This document shows positions 8,699-15,599 of a DNA stretch of 64,000 nucleotides, piece after piece. The number at the start of each line of letters is the position of its first letter. Position 1 is the stretch's first letter. The stretch covers positions 368,199-432,198 of the forward strand of contig CAWATU010000006.1 of NCBI GenBank assembly GCA_963785125.1, given 5' to 3'. A program made the position numbers and the translations under genes. Source of the DNA: QHXN01 sp963785125. GTDB lineage: Bacteria > Acidobacteriota > Blastocatellia > Pyrinomonadales > Pyrinomonadaceae. The notes under the pieces were generated by a model that had not been told where the DNA came from, searched no databases, and saw nothing but the letters and a program-made list of their open reading frames with translations.

Positions 8699-9545
8699 GT
8701 CGCCGTACTCGGAGGAGGCCGTTAACGAAGTTGGGGAGCGGGCTTGGTCGCCGGATACGACCGTGCGCGTCCTGCACGTTGTTGAGAAGTTCGTGCCGCC
8801 AGCCGCAGAGTTATGGCACGACGCGGGCGGCAGCCTCGAAGGTGCGAGGGCAGAAGTAACAGACCAGAGCAAAGAAATGATTGACCGCGTAGCCGAGTGG
8901 TTGCGCGAGCAGGGGCTTACAGTTGAGACGGCAGTGCGCGACGGCGACCCTAGTAAGGTAATCGTGGATGAAGCTAAGGAGTGGGGAGCAGACTTGATTG
9001 TAATCGGCTCACACGGCTACACAGGCTTTAAGAGATTATTGCTAGGCAGCGTTGCTCAGGCGGTCAAAGACCATGCGCCTTGTTCAGTCGAAGTCGTCCA
9101 CCAGAAGCAGACAGGGGAGAAGTCGATGAGTGACAAGAAGCGAGTTCTAATTCTCTGCACTGGAAACTCCGCACGTAGCCAAATGGCGGAAGGATTGTTA
9201 CGGCACGACGCAGAAGACAGGTTTGAAGTCTTTAGTGCTGGTGTCGAGCCGAGTTTCGTCCGCCCGCAGGCAATCGAAGCAATGCGGGAAGTCGGCATAG
9301 ATATTTCAGGGCATCGTTCCAAATCGGTTGATGAGTTCGCAGGGCAGGAGTTCGATTATGTGATAACGGTCTGCGACAACGCGAACGAACGCTGCCCTAT
9401 CTTTCCCGGTAAGACCGAGCGTATCCATTGGAGTTTTGACGACCCCGCCGCTGCTCAAGGCGATAATGACGCAAAGCTCGCTGTGTTCCGTCGCGTGCGT
9501 GATGAAATACGGGATAAGCTGCGGAGTTTCATCATCGGAGGCTAG
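8673..9545 (+). CDS. arsC: Universal stress domain fused to thioredoxin-type arsenate reductase
   Basis: One uninterrupted frame of 290 residues. Residues 1-145 are a UspA domain with the nucleotide-binding signature GSHGYTGFKRLLLGSVAQ. After a short linker (HQKQTGEKS), residues 152-290 form an ArsC of the low-molecular-weight phosphatase fold, with catalytic CTGNSARS and the resolving pair in CDNANERCP. These support thioredoxin-coupled reduction of arsenate to arsenite. An internal ATG at 9126 with GGGGAGA upstream could also yield free ArsC. GGGAGG precedes the first ATG. The fusion is unusual; a lost stop codon between two neighbouring genes is a simple origin. Confidence 0.88.
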   Translation: MKVLLAVDESPYSEEAVNEVGERAWSPDTTVRVLHVVEKFVPPAAELWHDAGGSLEGARAEVTDQSKEMIDRVAEWLREQGLTVETAVRDGDPSKVIVDEAKEWGADLIVIGSHGYTGFKRLLLGSVAQAVKDHAPCSVEVVHQKQTGEKSMSDKKRVLILCTGNSARSQMAEGLLRHDAEDRFEVFSAGVEPSFVRPQAIEAMREVGIDISGHRSKSVDEFAGQEFDYVITVCDNANERCPIFPGKTERIHWSFDDPAAAQGDNDAKLAVFRRVRDEIRDKLRSFIIGG

Positions 9546-9590
9546 ACGATAAACTGTGAGTGGTCAGATTTGTAGTGAAGAAATGCTTTC

Positions 9591-10385
9591 ATGCGAAAAG
9601 CGGGGGCGTTTAGTTGGGGCGTTCTGATAGGCACGCTCGGCGGTCTGATAGGACTCGGCGGGGCTGAGTTCCGCTTGCCCGTGTTGGTCGGACTCTACAA
9701 GTTTCGCACTCTACAAGCCATCGTAATCAACCTCACAGTCAGCCTCGTGACGGTTATTTTCTCCTTCATCTTTCGGGCTGGTTTAGTCAACTTAGACCTT
9801 ATCGCCTCCCACGCCCCTATCATCTTTAACATTCTCATCGGTTCGCTGGTCGGGTCGTACATCGGTGTCAGGTTCGCCACGCGAATCAACGAACACACGC
9901 TGACTCGAATCGTGGCGGTTTTTCTCGTCGCCTTGAGTTTGGTGCTGATTGGGCATGATTTAATCTTTCACGCTCAAACATTGCCTATTCCTCCGCCGCT
10001 TAAGTTCGTAATAGGCGCGATGGCCGGGGTGATGATAGGTGTTTTTAGCAGTATGCTCGGCGTAGCGGGCGGAGAGTTAATCATCCCGACAATAATCCTG
10101 CTCTTTGCCGTAGACATTAAGCTGGCGGGGAGTCTAAGCCTTGCCATCAGCATCCCGACAATCATCATGGGCATGGTGAAGTATCAGAGACAGGGAAGGT
10201 TCGGCGGTCTGCCCATAGCATTTATCCTGTGGATGTCTCTAGGCTCTATCGGGGGTGCGCTTCTAGGTAGTTATCTGCTCTCCTATGTACGCGGCTCTGT
10301 TTTGCAGATACTACTTGGCATAATCCTGCTCGCCTCTGCCACAAAACTGTGGAGAGGGCATTCTAAAACGCCAACTTCAAATTAG
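9591..10385 (+). CDS. TauE/SafE-family membrane permease
   Basis: The protein has 264 residues and about eight hydrophobic segments in two similar halves. The glycine-rich signatures GTLGGLIGLGGAEFRLP and FSSMLGVAGGELIIP are typical of the sulfite/organosulfur exporter family. It lies 45 bases after the Usp-ArsC gene and so belongs to the arsenic operon. Members of this family sit in many metal and sulfur loci and the substrate cannot be read from sequence; an arsenic-related anion is possible given the neighbours. Confidence 0.85.
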   Translation: MRKAGAFSWGVLIGTLGGLIGLGGAEFRLPVLVGLYKFRTLQAIVINLTVSLVTVIFSFIFRAGLVNLDLIASHAPIIFNILIGSLVGSYIGVRFATRINEHTLTRIVAVFLVALSLVLIGHDLIFHAQTLPIPPPLKFVIGAMAGVMIGVFSSMLGVAGGELIIPTIILLFAVDIKLAGSLSLAISIPTIIMGMVKYQRQGRFGGLPIAFILWMSLGSIGGALLGSYLLSYVRGSVLQILLGIILLASATKLWRGHSKTPTSN

Positions 10386-10469
10386 AACGCTATCGTCTTT
10401 TGGTCGAATCGGTAATACGCGAACGCCTGCGTAACTTCGTCACAGACTCGAAGGAGTTCTAGTTCGATT

Positions 10470-10817
10470 ATGATTGCCAAATCTGTCCTCTACTTCATCC
10501 TTGCCGGAATCTGTGAAATCGGCGGGGGCTATCTCATTTGGCTGTGGCTGCGTGAGAACAGAAGCATCTGGCTCGCGGTCGCTGGGGCTGTCGTATTAGT
10601 CCTTTACGGAATAATCCCGACCTTGCAACCCGCAAACTTCGGCAGAGTCTATGCGGCTTACGGCGGCGTCTTTGTCGTGCTTTCGATTCTGTGGGGCTGG
10701 CGCGTTGATAAAGTCACGCCGGATAGGTTCGATATTATCGGTGGGGCTATTGCCTTAGTCGGCGTCCTCGTCATTATGTACTGGCCTCGAAGCCAGAACG
10801 GAGCTTTAACACCATGA
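10470..10817 (+). CDS. YnfA-family small membrane protein
   Basis: The protein has 115 residues and four membrane helices. The segments FILAGICEIGGGYLIWLWLR and GRVYAAYGGVFVVLSILWGW are diagnostic of the YnfA (UPF0060) family, which is related to the small multidrug transporters. Members are often carried in mercury and arsenic resistance loci of mobile elements. It ends in a 4-base overlap with the next gene. Export of a toxic cation or metalloid is a family-based guess. Confidence 0.85.
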   Translation: MIAKSVLYFILAGICEIGGGYLIWLWLRENRSIWLAVAGAVVLVLYGIIPTLQPANFGRVYAAYGGVFVVLSILWGWRVDKVTPDRFDIIGGAIALVGVLVIMYWPRSQNGALTP

Positions 10818-11182
10818 GCACCAGCGCGGATGGTAGAACAGAGTCACCCTTCGCCTGCGATATGACGGCCATCGAAGCGAGTCAGAGGGGGCAGCACATA
10901 GCCACGATTGACGAGTTGTTCAGAGCAGTCGAAGAGATTAGAGAACTGTCGAATGGTTATGCCTTCCGACTACCTAACGAGTCAGACGTGCTAATCAACG
11001 CGGCGAAGTTCATCGCACTCGAAAGGCTTTGTTGCCCGTTTTTCGGATTTACTCTTGAGGCTGAACCGGAAGTCGGCTCGCTCTGGTTAAGTTTGACAGG
11101 CCGCGATGGGGTCAAGCCTTTTATCATGGCAGAAATCGGAGGCCATTTGAGCGGTTCAGTAATCAAGCCAACGGGGTTTTAG
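10814..11182 (+). CDS. Small cysteine-containing protein of metal-resistance loci, function unknown
   Basis: The 122-residue soluble protein is coupled to the YnfA gene by a 4-base overlap. Its most distinctive part is ALERLCCPFFGFTLEAEPE, with adjacent cysteines that could bind a soft metal or metalloid. I recall similar proteins beside mercury and arsenic genes but know no function. It is the last gene of the cargo operon and the last gene before the right border of the element. Confidence 0.65.
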   Translation: MSTSADGRTESPFACDMTAIEASQRGQHIATIDELFRAVEEIRELSNGYAFRLPNESDVLINAAKFIALERLCCPFFGFTLEAEPEVGSLWLSLTGRDGVKPFIMAEIGGHLSGSVIKPTGF

Positions 11183-11250
11183 TAGAAAGCGTGTCACATA
11201 CAACCCCGCTGCCGGGTTTCTGTGGTGTGCCGCTGGTGTGCCGCTTAAAC

Positions 11251-11280
11251 GAAAGAGGCCAGCTTTCGCTGACCTCTTTC
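11251..11280. terminator. Hairpin downstream of the arsenic operon
   Basis: GAAAGAGGCCAGC and GCTGACCTCTTTC form a 13-bp stem with one mismatch and a TTTC loop. No T-run follows, so it may be a factor-assisted terminator or an RNA-stabilising end for the operon that finishes at 11,182. Confidence 0.5.
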
Positions 11281-11459
11281 TGCCTACGGCTCGGTGGACT
11301 GTGTGGATTAGCCTCTCTGAACTTCGTCTGCCTGCGGAGTCTTGCTCCGTAAACTACGCTTCAGGGATTGACAGCCATAGGCTCGCTACTGCGGTGTGGT
11401 GCTAATCCCTGTTCAGGAGACTCCAGCCACCTCACTGTGATTTGAATTCATATATTTTC

Positions 11460-11474
11460 GGATCACCTCCTTTC
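11460..11474 (+). other. 16S rRNA 3'-end remnant, probable attachment site (attR)
   Basis: GGATCACCTCCTTTC is identical to the 3' end of bacterial 16S rRNA, including the anti-Shine-Dalgarno CCTCC. The bases before it (TATATTTTC) do not match 16S. It falls exactly where base composition changes from element to chromosome. The simplest reading is that the element recombined into the 3' tip of a 16S gene, leaving this copy at its right end while the intact 16S gene lies left of the element. Alternative: read on the minus strand it is an exceptionally strong ribosome binding site before a 12-codon frame. Confidence 0.65.
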
Positions 11475-11538
11475 CAGTGTTGAGGCGATGATAGACGAGG
11501 CTGCGGCCGAGCGTCAACGATTATTTTCGGAGACCGTT

Positions 11539-12798
11539 TTAAGAGCGGCGCGCGAAGGCCGAACGCCCGCCGACGTAGGTGGCGTGCGCGTGCTCGACGC
11601 CGAAGAAGTAGGCCAGCTCGCGGTAGTCAGCGCAGTCGTGGACGACGAAGTCTGCGCGCTTGCCTGCCTCCAGAGTGCCCAGTTCGTCGCCGCGGTTCAG
11701 GCTGTAGGCGGCGTTGACGGTCGCGGCCGTGAGCCCCTCGGCGGGCGTCATCCTCATGTGCGTGGAGGCGAGCGAGAGAATCATCGTCATCGAGGGCGTG
11801 GGCGAAGAGCCGGGGTTGAAGTCCGTGGCGAGGACGACCGCGAGCCCTTCGTCGATCATCGCGCGCGCCGCCGGGTAGCGCGCAGAGCCGAGCGCGTAGA
11901 CCGAGCCCGGCAAAAGCACCGGCTGCACACCCGCCGCCTTGAGCGCCGCAATGCCTTCGGCGTTAGTGTGTTCGAGATGGTCGGCGGTCTTTGCACGCAA
12001 CTCCGCCGCGAGCAGCGCGCCGCCGCCGCGCGTGAGCTGGTCGGCGTGGACGCGTAAGGAGAGGCCGCGTGCGCGCGCCGCCCCCAGAACGCGCCGCGAG
12101 TCTTCGACCGTGAAGACTCGCTCCTCGCAGAACACATCGCAGAACTCCGCCAGGCCCTCTTCGGCGACGCGCGGCAGCATCTCTTCCGTGACCAACGTGA
12201 CGTACTCCTCGCGCCGCCCTCGGTACTCGTCCGGCACCTCGTGCGCGCCGAGGAAGGTTGGGACGTAGTTGAGACTTCCTTCCGTGTTGAGGCGGCGCAC
12301 GACGCGCAGCATCTTCAGCTCGTCCTCCGTCGAGAGGCCGTAGCCGGACTTCGCCTCGACGGTGGTCGTGCCCGTGCGCAGGAACCAACGCTCGCGCCGG
12401 AGCGCGACCTCGAACAGCTCATCCTCGTCGGCAGCGCGCGTCCGCCGCACGGTCGAGCGGATGCCCCCGCCCGCCGCGGCGATCTCCTGATAGCTGACGC
12501 CCGCGGCGCGCTTCTCGAACTCGTCGGCGCGGTCACCCGCGAAGACGGGGTGCGCGTGCGCGTCCACAAAGCCCGGCGTCAGAACGCGCCCGCCCGCGTC
12601 GAAGACCTCGCAGTCGGCGCCCAACAGCGGCTCTATCTCTTCGCGCCCGCCGACCCTTTCAATCAACCCATCGCGCACGAGCATCGCGCCGCCCTCAACG
12701 ATGGCAAGCTCGCGCATCTCCGCGCCCACACGCGGCCGTCGCGGTCCCTTGAGCGTGACGAGCTGTGAGCAGTTGACGACGGCCAGCGTTTCTCTCAT
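11539..12798 (-). CDS. hutI: Imidazolonepropionase
   Basis: The protein has 419 residues and is an amidohydrolase. FVDAHAHPVFAGDR supplies the HxH metal site, HADQLTRGGG and TADHLEHTN the later ligands, and ATDFNPGSSPTPSM is a HutI signature. It hydrolyses imidazolone-5-propionate to N-formimino-glutamate in histidine breakdown. The start at 12,798 is chosen because it overlaps the permease stop as ATGA, which indicates coupled translation; a longer frame upstream is out of register with family homology. Its stop lies 64 bases past the 16S-like border. No other hut gene is in the window. Confidence 0.93.
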   Translation of the reverse strand: MRETLAVVNCSQLVTLKGPRRPRVGAEMRELAIVEGGAMLVRDGLIERVGGREEIEPLLGADCEVFDAGGRVLTPGFVDAHAHPVFAGDRADEFEKRAAGVSYQEIAAAGGGIRSTVRRTRAADEDELFEVALRRERWFLRTGTTTVEAKSGYGLSTEDELKMLRVVRRLNTEGSLNYVPTFLGAHEVPDEYRGRREEYVTLVTEEMLPRVAEEGLAEFCDVFCEERVFTVEDSRRVLGAARARGLSLRVHADQLTRGGGALLAAELRAKTADHLEHTNAEGIAALKAAGVQPVLLPGSVYALGSARYPAARAMIDEGLAVVLATDFNPGSSPTPSMTMILSLASTHMRMTPAEGLTAATVNAAYSLNRGDELGTLEAGKRADFVVHDCADYRELAYFFGVEHAHATYVGGRSAFARRS

Positions 12799-14276
12799 CC
12801 CTCTCCCCCTCCCGCGACCCTCCGCTGCCTGCGCCGCCCCCAGCGATAGAGGAGCGCACCCGCGAGGTTGAAGGCGAGCGTGACGGCGACGAGCTTGGCG
12901 GCGAAGGCGAAGGGGCTCTCGACATCCACGATGGGCACGAGCGTCAGCGCGATGCCGAGCAGCGAGACGAGCAGGCCCGAACCGGACGCGATGCGCAGCC
13001 ACAGCGGCACGCGCAACCCTATCCGCGCCGCGGCGAAGAGCGGGATGGCGAAGAGCACCACGTACGAGGACGCGTAGAAGATGGTGGCCGCGTTCTCAAG
13101 CAGTTGATACGCCTCCTGCATCCCGACGCCGACGAGCCCCAGCAAGCCCAGCCCGAGCGCGAGCGCGCCGACCAAAACGATTGAGTTGACCGGCGTTCTG
13201 TGTCGCGCGTGCAGGCGCGTGAACCAGGCGGGCAGAAGGTCGTCCCAGCCCGCCACCAGCGGCAGCCGCGCGTTCGCCGTCAGGTAGATGCTCATCAGCG
13301 CGACCTGCCGGCCGACGACCGCGAGGATGACGAGCGAGACCACGCTCGCCACGCCCGCGCCCAGCAGCCCGAAGCCGCGCGTCAGAACCTGCGCGATGGG
13401 GCCGATGAGGTCAACCTCTTCGGGCTTGAAGAAGGCGAGCACGGAACTCGTACCCAAAATGAACATCAGCGCGATGATGGGCGCGGCGATGAGCACCGAG
13501 CGGCCGATGTTGCGCGCGGGCGTCTTGCACTCGCCGGCGAGGATGGCCACGTACTCGAAGCCTGTGAGCGCGCCGAGCGCGAGCTTGCTGTAGATGTTGA
13601 GACTCTTCTTGACGAGGTCAGGGTTCGACAGAGAGAGGGCGGGCACGGCGAAGGTGAACGGATGATACGAGTCTATCTTCCCCAGCGCGAGGCAGACGAA
13701 GGGCAGAATGATGAGCGCGAGGAAGGTCGTCAGCAGCAGCACGCCGCCCGCGTTGTGCACCCACTTCCCCAAGCTCAGGCCCCGCGTCGAGACGTAGACC
13801 ATCACGCCGACGAGCGCGCAACTGAAGAGCGTGATGAACCACTTGCTGTCAGCCATCCAGCGCCCGCCCTCGAACGCGTACGAAAGGTTCGTCACCACCG
13901 TCAGCCCGATGCCGGACATCACCAGGATGGCGAAGACCCAGAGGTTCCACGCCACCATGAAGCCGACGAACTCGCCCAGAGAGAGTTTCGCCCACTGGTA
14001 GAGCCCGCCTTCGAGCGGCATCAAACGATTGAGATGGATGACGACCGCGGCCAGCGGCAGGTAGAAGGTCGCGATGGCGAGGAGCCAGAAGAAAAGTTGC
14101 TCGTCGCCGAGCTTCGCCGCCGTCCCGACCCAGATGGTGCCGACCACGAAGACGATCTGCGTCAGCACAAGGTCCCGGAGCCCCAGCTCCTTCCTGAAGA
14201 CGGCGCTCCGCTCCTCGACCCGCTCCTCCTCGCGCCTCAACTCCTCCGAGGCGCCAGCGGTTCTCTCTTCACTCAT
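12795..14276 (-). CDS. APC-superfamily amino-acid permease
   Basis: The protein has 493 residues with about 12 membrane spans and a charged 30-residue N-terminal tail. The segments LMPLEGGLYQWAKLSLGEF and ALTGFEYVAILAGECKTPAR belong to the amino acid-polyamine-organocation family. Coupling by a 4-base overlap to hutI suggests that it imports histidine, urocanate or a related amino acid; that substrate is inferred from context only. It lies 15 bases after the NTF2-like gene, in one unit with it. Confidence 0.85.
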   Translation of the reverse strand: MSEERTAGASEELRREEERVEERSAVFRKELGLRDLVLTQIVFVVGTIWVGTAAKLGDEQLFFWLLAIATFYLPLAAVVIHLNRLMPLEGGLYQWAKLSLGEFVGFMVAWNLWVFAILVMSGIGLTVVTNLSYAFEGGRWMADSKWFITLFSCALVGVMVYVSTRGLSLGKWVHNAGGVLLLTTFLALIILPFVCLALGKIDSYHPFTFAVPALSLSNPDLVKKSLNIYSKLALGALTGFEYVAILAGECKTPARNIGRSVLIAAPIIALMFILGTSSVLAFFKPEEVDLIGPIAQVLTRGFGLLGAGVASVVSLVILAVVGRQVALMSIYLTANARLPLVAGWDDLLPAWFTRLHARHRTPVNSIVLVGALALGLGLLGLVGVGMQEAYQLLENAATIFYASSYVVLFAIPLFAAARIGLRVPLWLRIASGSGLLVSLLGIALTLVPIVDVESPFAFAAKLVAVTLAFNLAGALLYRWGRRRQRRVAGGGEG

Positions 14277-14291
14277 GCGCGCACGCCCTTC

Positions 14292-14762
14292 TCACTCAGA
14301 CGAGGTGTGGTCGTGGACGATGCGCCAGCCGGCGTTGGTGCGGCGGAAGATGAGTGTAAAGCGGCCGTGCGGCGTGTCCGACGCGCGCGTCAGTTGCCAG
14401 CGCCCCGTCGCCATCATGTAGAACTCGCTGAGCGGCTTGAACTCAAGCTCCGAGAAGGCGAGCGTGCCCATCTTCTCGCGCGTGTCGTAGCGCGACTTGT
14501 AGCGGTCGTGGACGGTCTGCCAGCCGCGCGTGATGGTATCGCCGGAGACGAAGGTCGTCGCCTCCTCCTTCGCGTAGCCCTCCATGTAGCCGGACACCTC
14601 GCCGCGGTTCCAGGCCGCCGCCTGCGCCTCGATGACGGCGCGCACGGCCGCGACGTTCGCGTCCTCCTTCTGCGACTTCGGCGCGTCCTTCTGGTAGCCG
14701 ACGACGACGACCGCCGCCAACGCCAGCAGCGAGCCGAGGGTGAAGAGGTTCTTCTTGACCAT
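14292..14762 (-). CDS. Exported or membrane-tethered NTF2-like (SnoaL/DUF4440-type) protein
   Basis: From the ATG at 14,762 the protein has 156 residues. It begins with a hydrophobic segment (LFTLGSLLALAAVVVVGYQ) that is a signal anchor, followed by an NTF2-like cone fold. Typical pieces are AVRAVIEAQAAAWNRGEVSG near the start and RFTLIFRRTNAGWRIVHDH at the end. Proteins of this form include ketosteroid isomerase-like enzymes and small ligand-binding proteins. No catalytic claim is possible. The upstream in-frame ATG at 14,801 would place charged residues before the anchor and is less likely. Confidence 0.75.
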   Translation of the reverse strand: MVKKNLFTLGSLLALAAVVVVGYQKDAPKSQKEDANVAAVRAVIEAQAAAWNRGEVSGYMEGYAKEEATTFVSGDTITRGWQTVHDRYKSRYDTREKMGTLAFSELEFKPLSEFYMMATGRWQLTRASDTPHGRFTLIFRRTNAGWRIVHDHTSSE

Positions 14763-14803
14763 CGTCTTCCTTAACGCTCCTTTCCGGCCGAGAGGATACA
14801 TGA

Positions 14804-14835
14804 AGTTTGAGACTTCAAATCTGAAATCTCAAACT
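14804..14835. terminator. Small hairpin at the esterase 3' end
   Basis: AGTTTGAGA (14,804-14,812) pairs perfectly with TCTCAAACT (14,827-14,835) across 14 bases. The right arm overlaps the esterase stop codon. Confidence 0.4.
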
Positions 14836-15521
14836 CTCTGCGCGAGCCACGCGCGCACGTCGCCGCGCATCTCGGGGACGAACTCGTGCGCGGCGTCGTA
14901 GGCGTGCGTCTCCACGTCGCGCGCGCGCCGGCGCAGTTGTTCGGCGTAGGGGGCGACGCGCTCGGGCGTGTAGAACTCGTCGCGCGTGCCAGAGAGGTGC
15001 AGGACGGAGGCGCGCGTCTCGCCGTAAACGGGGCTCGTCTCCCAGTCGCCGGGCACGCCGCCGCAGATGCCGACGACGCCGCGCAAAGCCTCTCGGTGCG
15101 TGAAGGCGAAGCGATAGTTGAGCGCGCAAGACTGCGAGAAGCCCATGAGGAAGACCCGCTCGCGCAACGCGACGCCGCGCGTCACCAACGTTTCGATAAG
15201 GTCGAGCACGGCCTTGTGATGGAGCGCAACCGACTCCTCGGGCCGGAAGTTCGTCAGCCAGCCGAAGCCGTAGCGCAGCGGCCCGCCCTTCTCATGCGGT
15301 TCCTTCATGTGCTGGTGCAGCCCCTGCAACGCGGCCACGGCGAACCCCTCCGGCACATGCTGCCGCGCCTCGCGTATCATCCAACCCTTGTTACTCCCAT
15401 ACCCGTGCAGTGCTAACAGCAGCGGCGCAGGCTCATCTCGCGGCGCCCACACGTCGTAATAGAGCCTCACCTCCGCCCCGAGCGACAGGTCAGTCTCCAA
15501 CGGCTCGCCCTCTTGAATCAT
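14829..15521 (-). CDS. Carboxylesterase/phospholipase-family serine hydrolase
   Basis: The 230-residue protein has an alpha/beta hydrolase fold with the nucleophile elbow FLMGFSQSCAL, the oxyanion segment LLLALHGYGSNKG, the acid in SGTRDEFYTPERV and the histidine in YDAAHEFVPEM. It belongs to the group often called phospholipase/carboxylesterase (AbH-2). GGAGGA precedes the ATG. It has no signal peptide, so a cytoplasmic short-chain esterase is expected. It is the first gene of a same-strand set that runs through the NTF2-like, permease and hutI genes, though a small hairpin separates it from them. Confidence 0.88.
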   Translation of the reverse strand: MIQEGEPLETDLSLGAEVRLYYDVWAPRDEPAPLLLALHGYGSNKGWMIREARQHVPEGFAVAALQGLHQHMKEPHEKGGPLRYGFGWLTNFRPEESVALHHKAVLDLIETLVTRGVALRERVFLMGFSQSCALNYRFAFTHREALRGVVGICGGVPGDWETSPVYGETRASVLHLSGTRDEFYTPERVAPYAEQLRRRARDVETHAYDAAHEFVPEMRGDVRAWLAQRV

Positions 15522-15599
15522 TCGCTCCTCCGAGACAGTAGGCAGATGGCGCAGCAGCTTAACACACCGTCCGTGCGTCCGTTCGCAGAGGCTACAGGC

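Larger units (their letters stand above)
1..11474. mobile_element. Right part of an integrated accessory element with an arsenic-resistance cargo
   Basis: The segment has visibly lower GC than the DNA right of 11,475. It carries excisionase-type HTH proteins, a PrimPol-SF3 helicase, RNase HI, several unknown genes and a metal-resistance operon. None of the heptamer hairpins that mark the chromosome to its right occurs here. The right border coincides with 15 bases matching the 3' end of 16S rRNA (11,460-11,474), read as an attachment site. No integrase or left end is visible, so the element must extend left of the window. It could be an integrative plasmid, a phage satellite or an integrative and mobilizable element; no capsid or conjugation genes are seen. 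Confidence 0.7.
11183..11538. other. Noncoding right end of the element and border
   Basis: The gap has no convincing gene. It holds the tandem pair GTGTGCCGCTG/GTGTGCCGCTT near 11,225-11,246, a hairpin at 11,251-11,280, a small hairpin CGGAG/CTCCG at 11,335-11,349, and GGATTAGC (11,305-11,312) with its complement GCTAATCC (11,401-11,408). The 16S-like border follows at 11,460-11,474. Clustered short repeats of this kind are what integrase arm sites look like. A 12-codon frame on the minus strand (11,413-11,451) is too short to call. Confidence 0.45.

Noticed and set aside
11183..11538. tRNA gene as attachment site at the element border
   Set aside because: No cloverleaf or T-loop consensus can be drawn; the 16S 3' end match explains the border better.
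13200..14774. 524-codon plus-strand frame opposite the permease
   Set aside because: Antisense shadow caused by high GC; composition is arginine- and glutamate-rich with no domain, while the minus strand encodes a clear APC permease.
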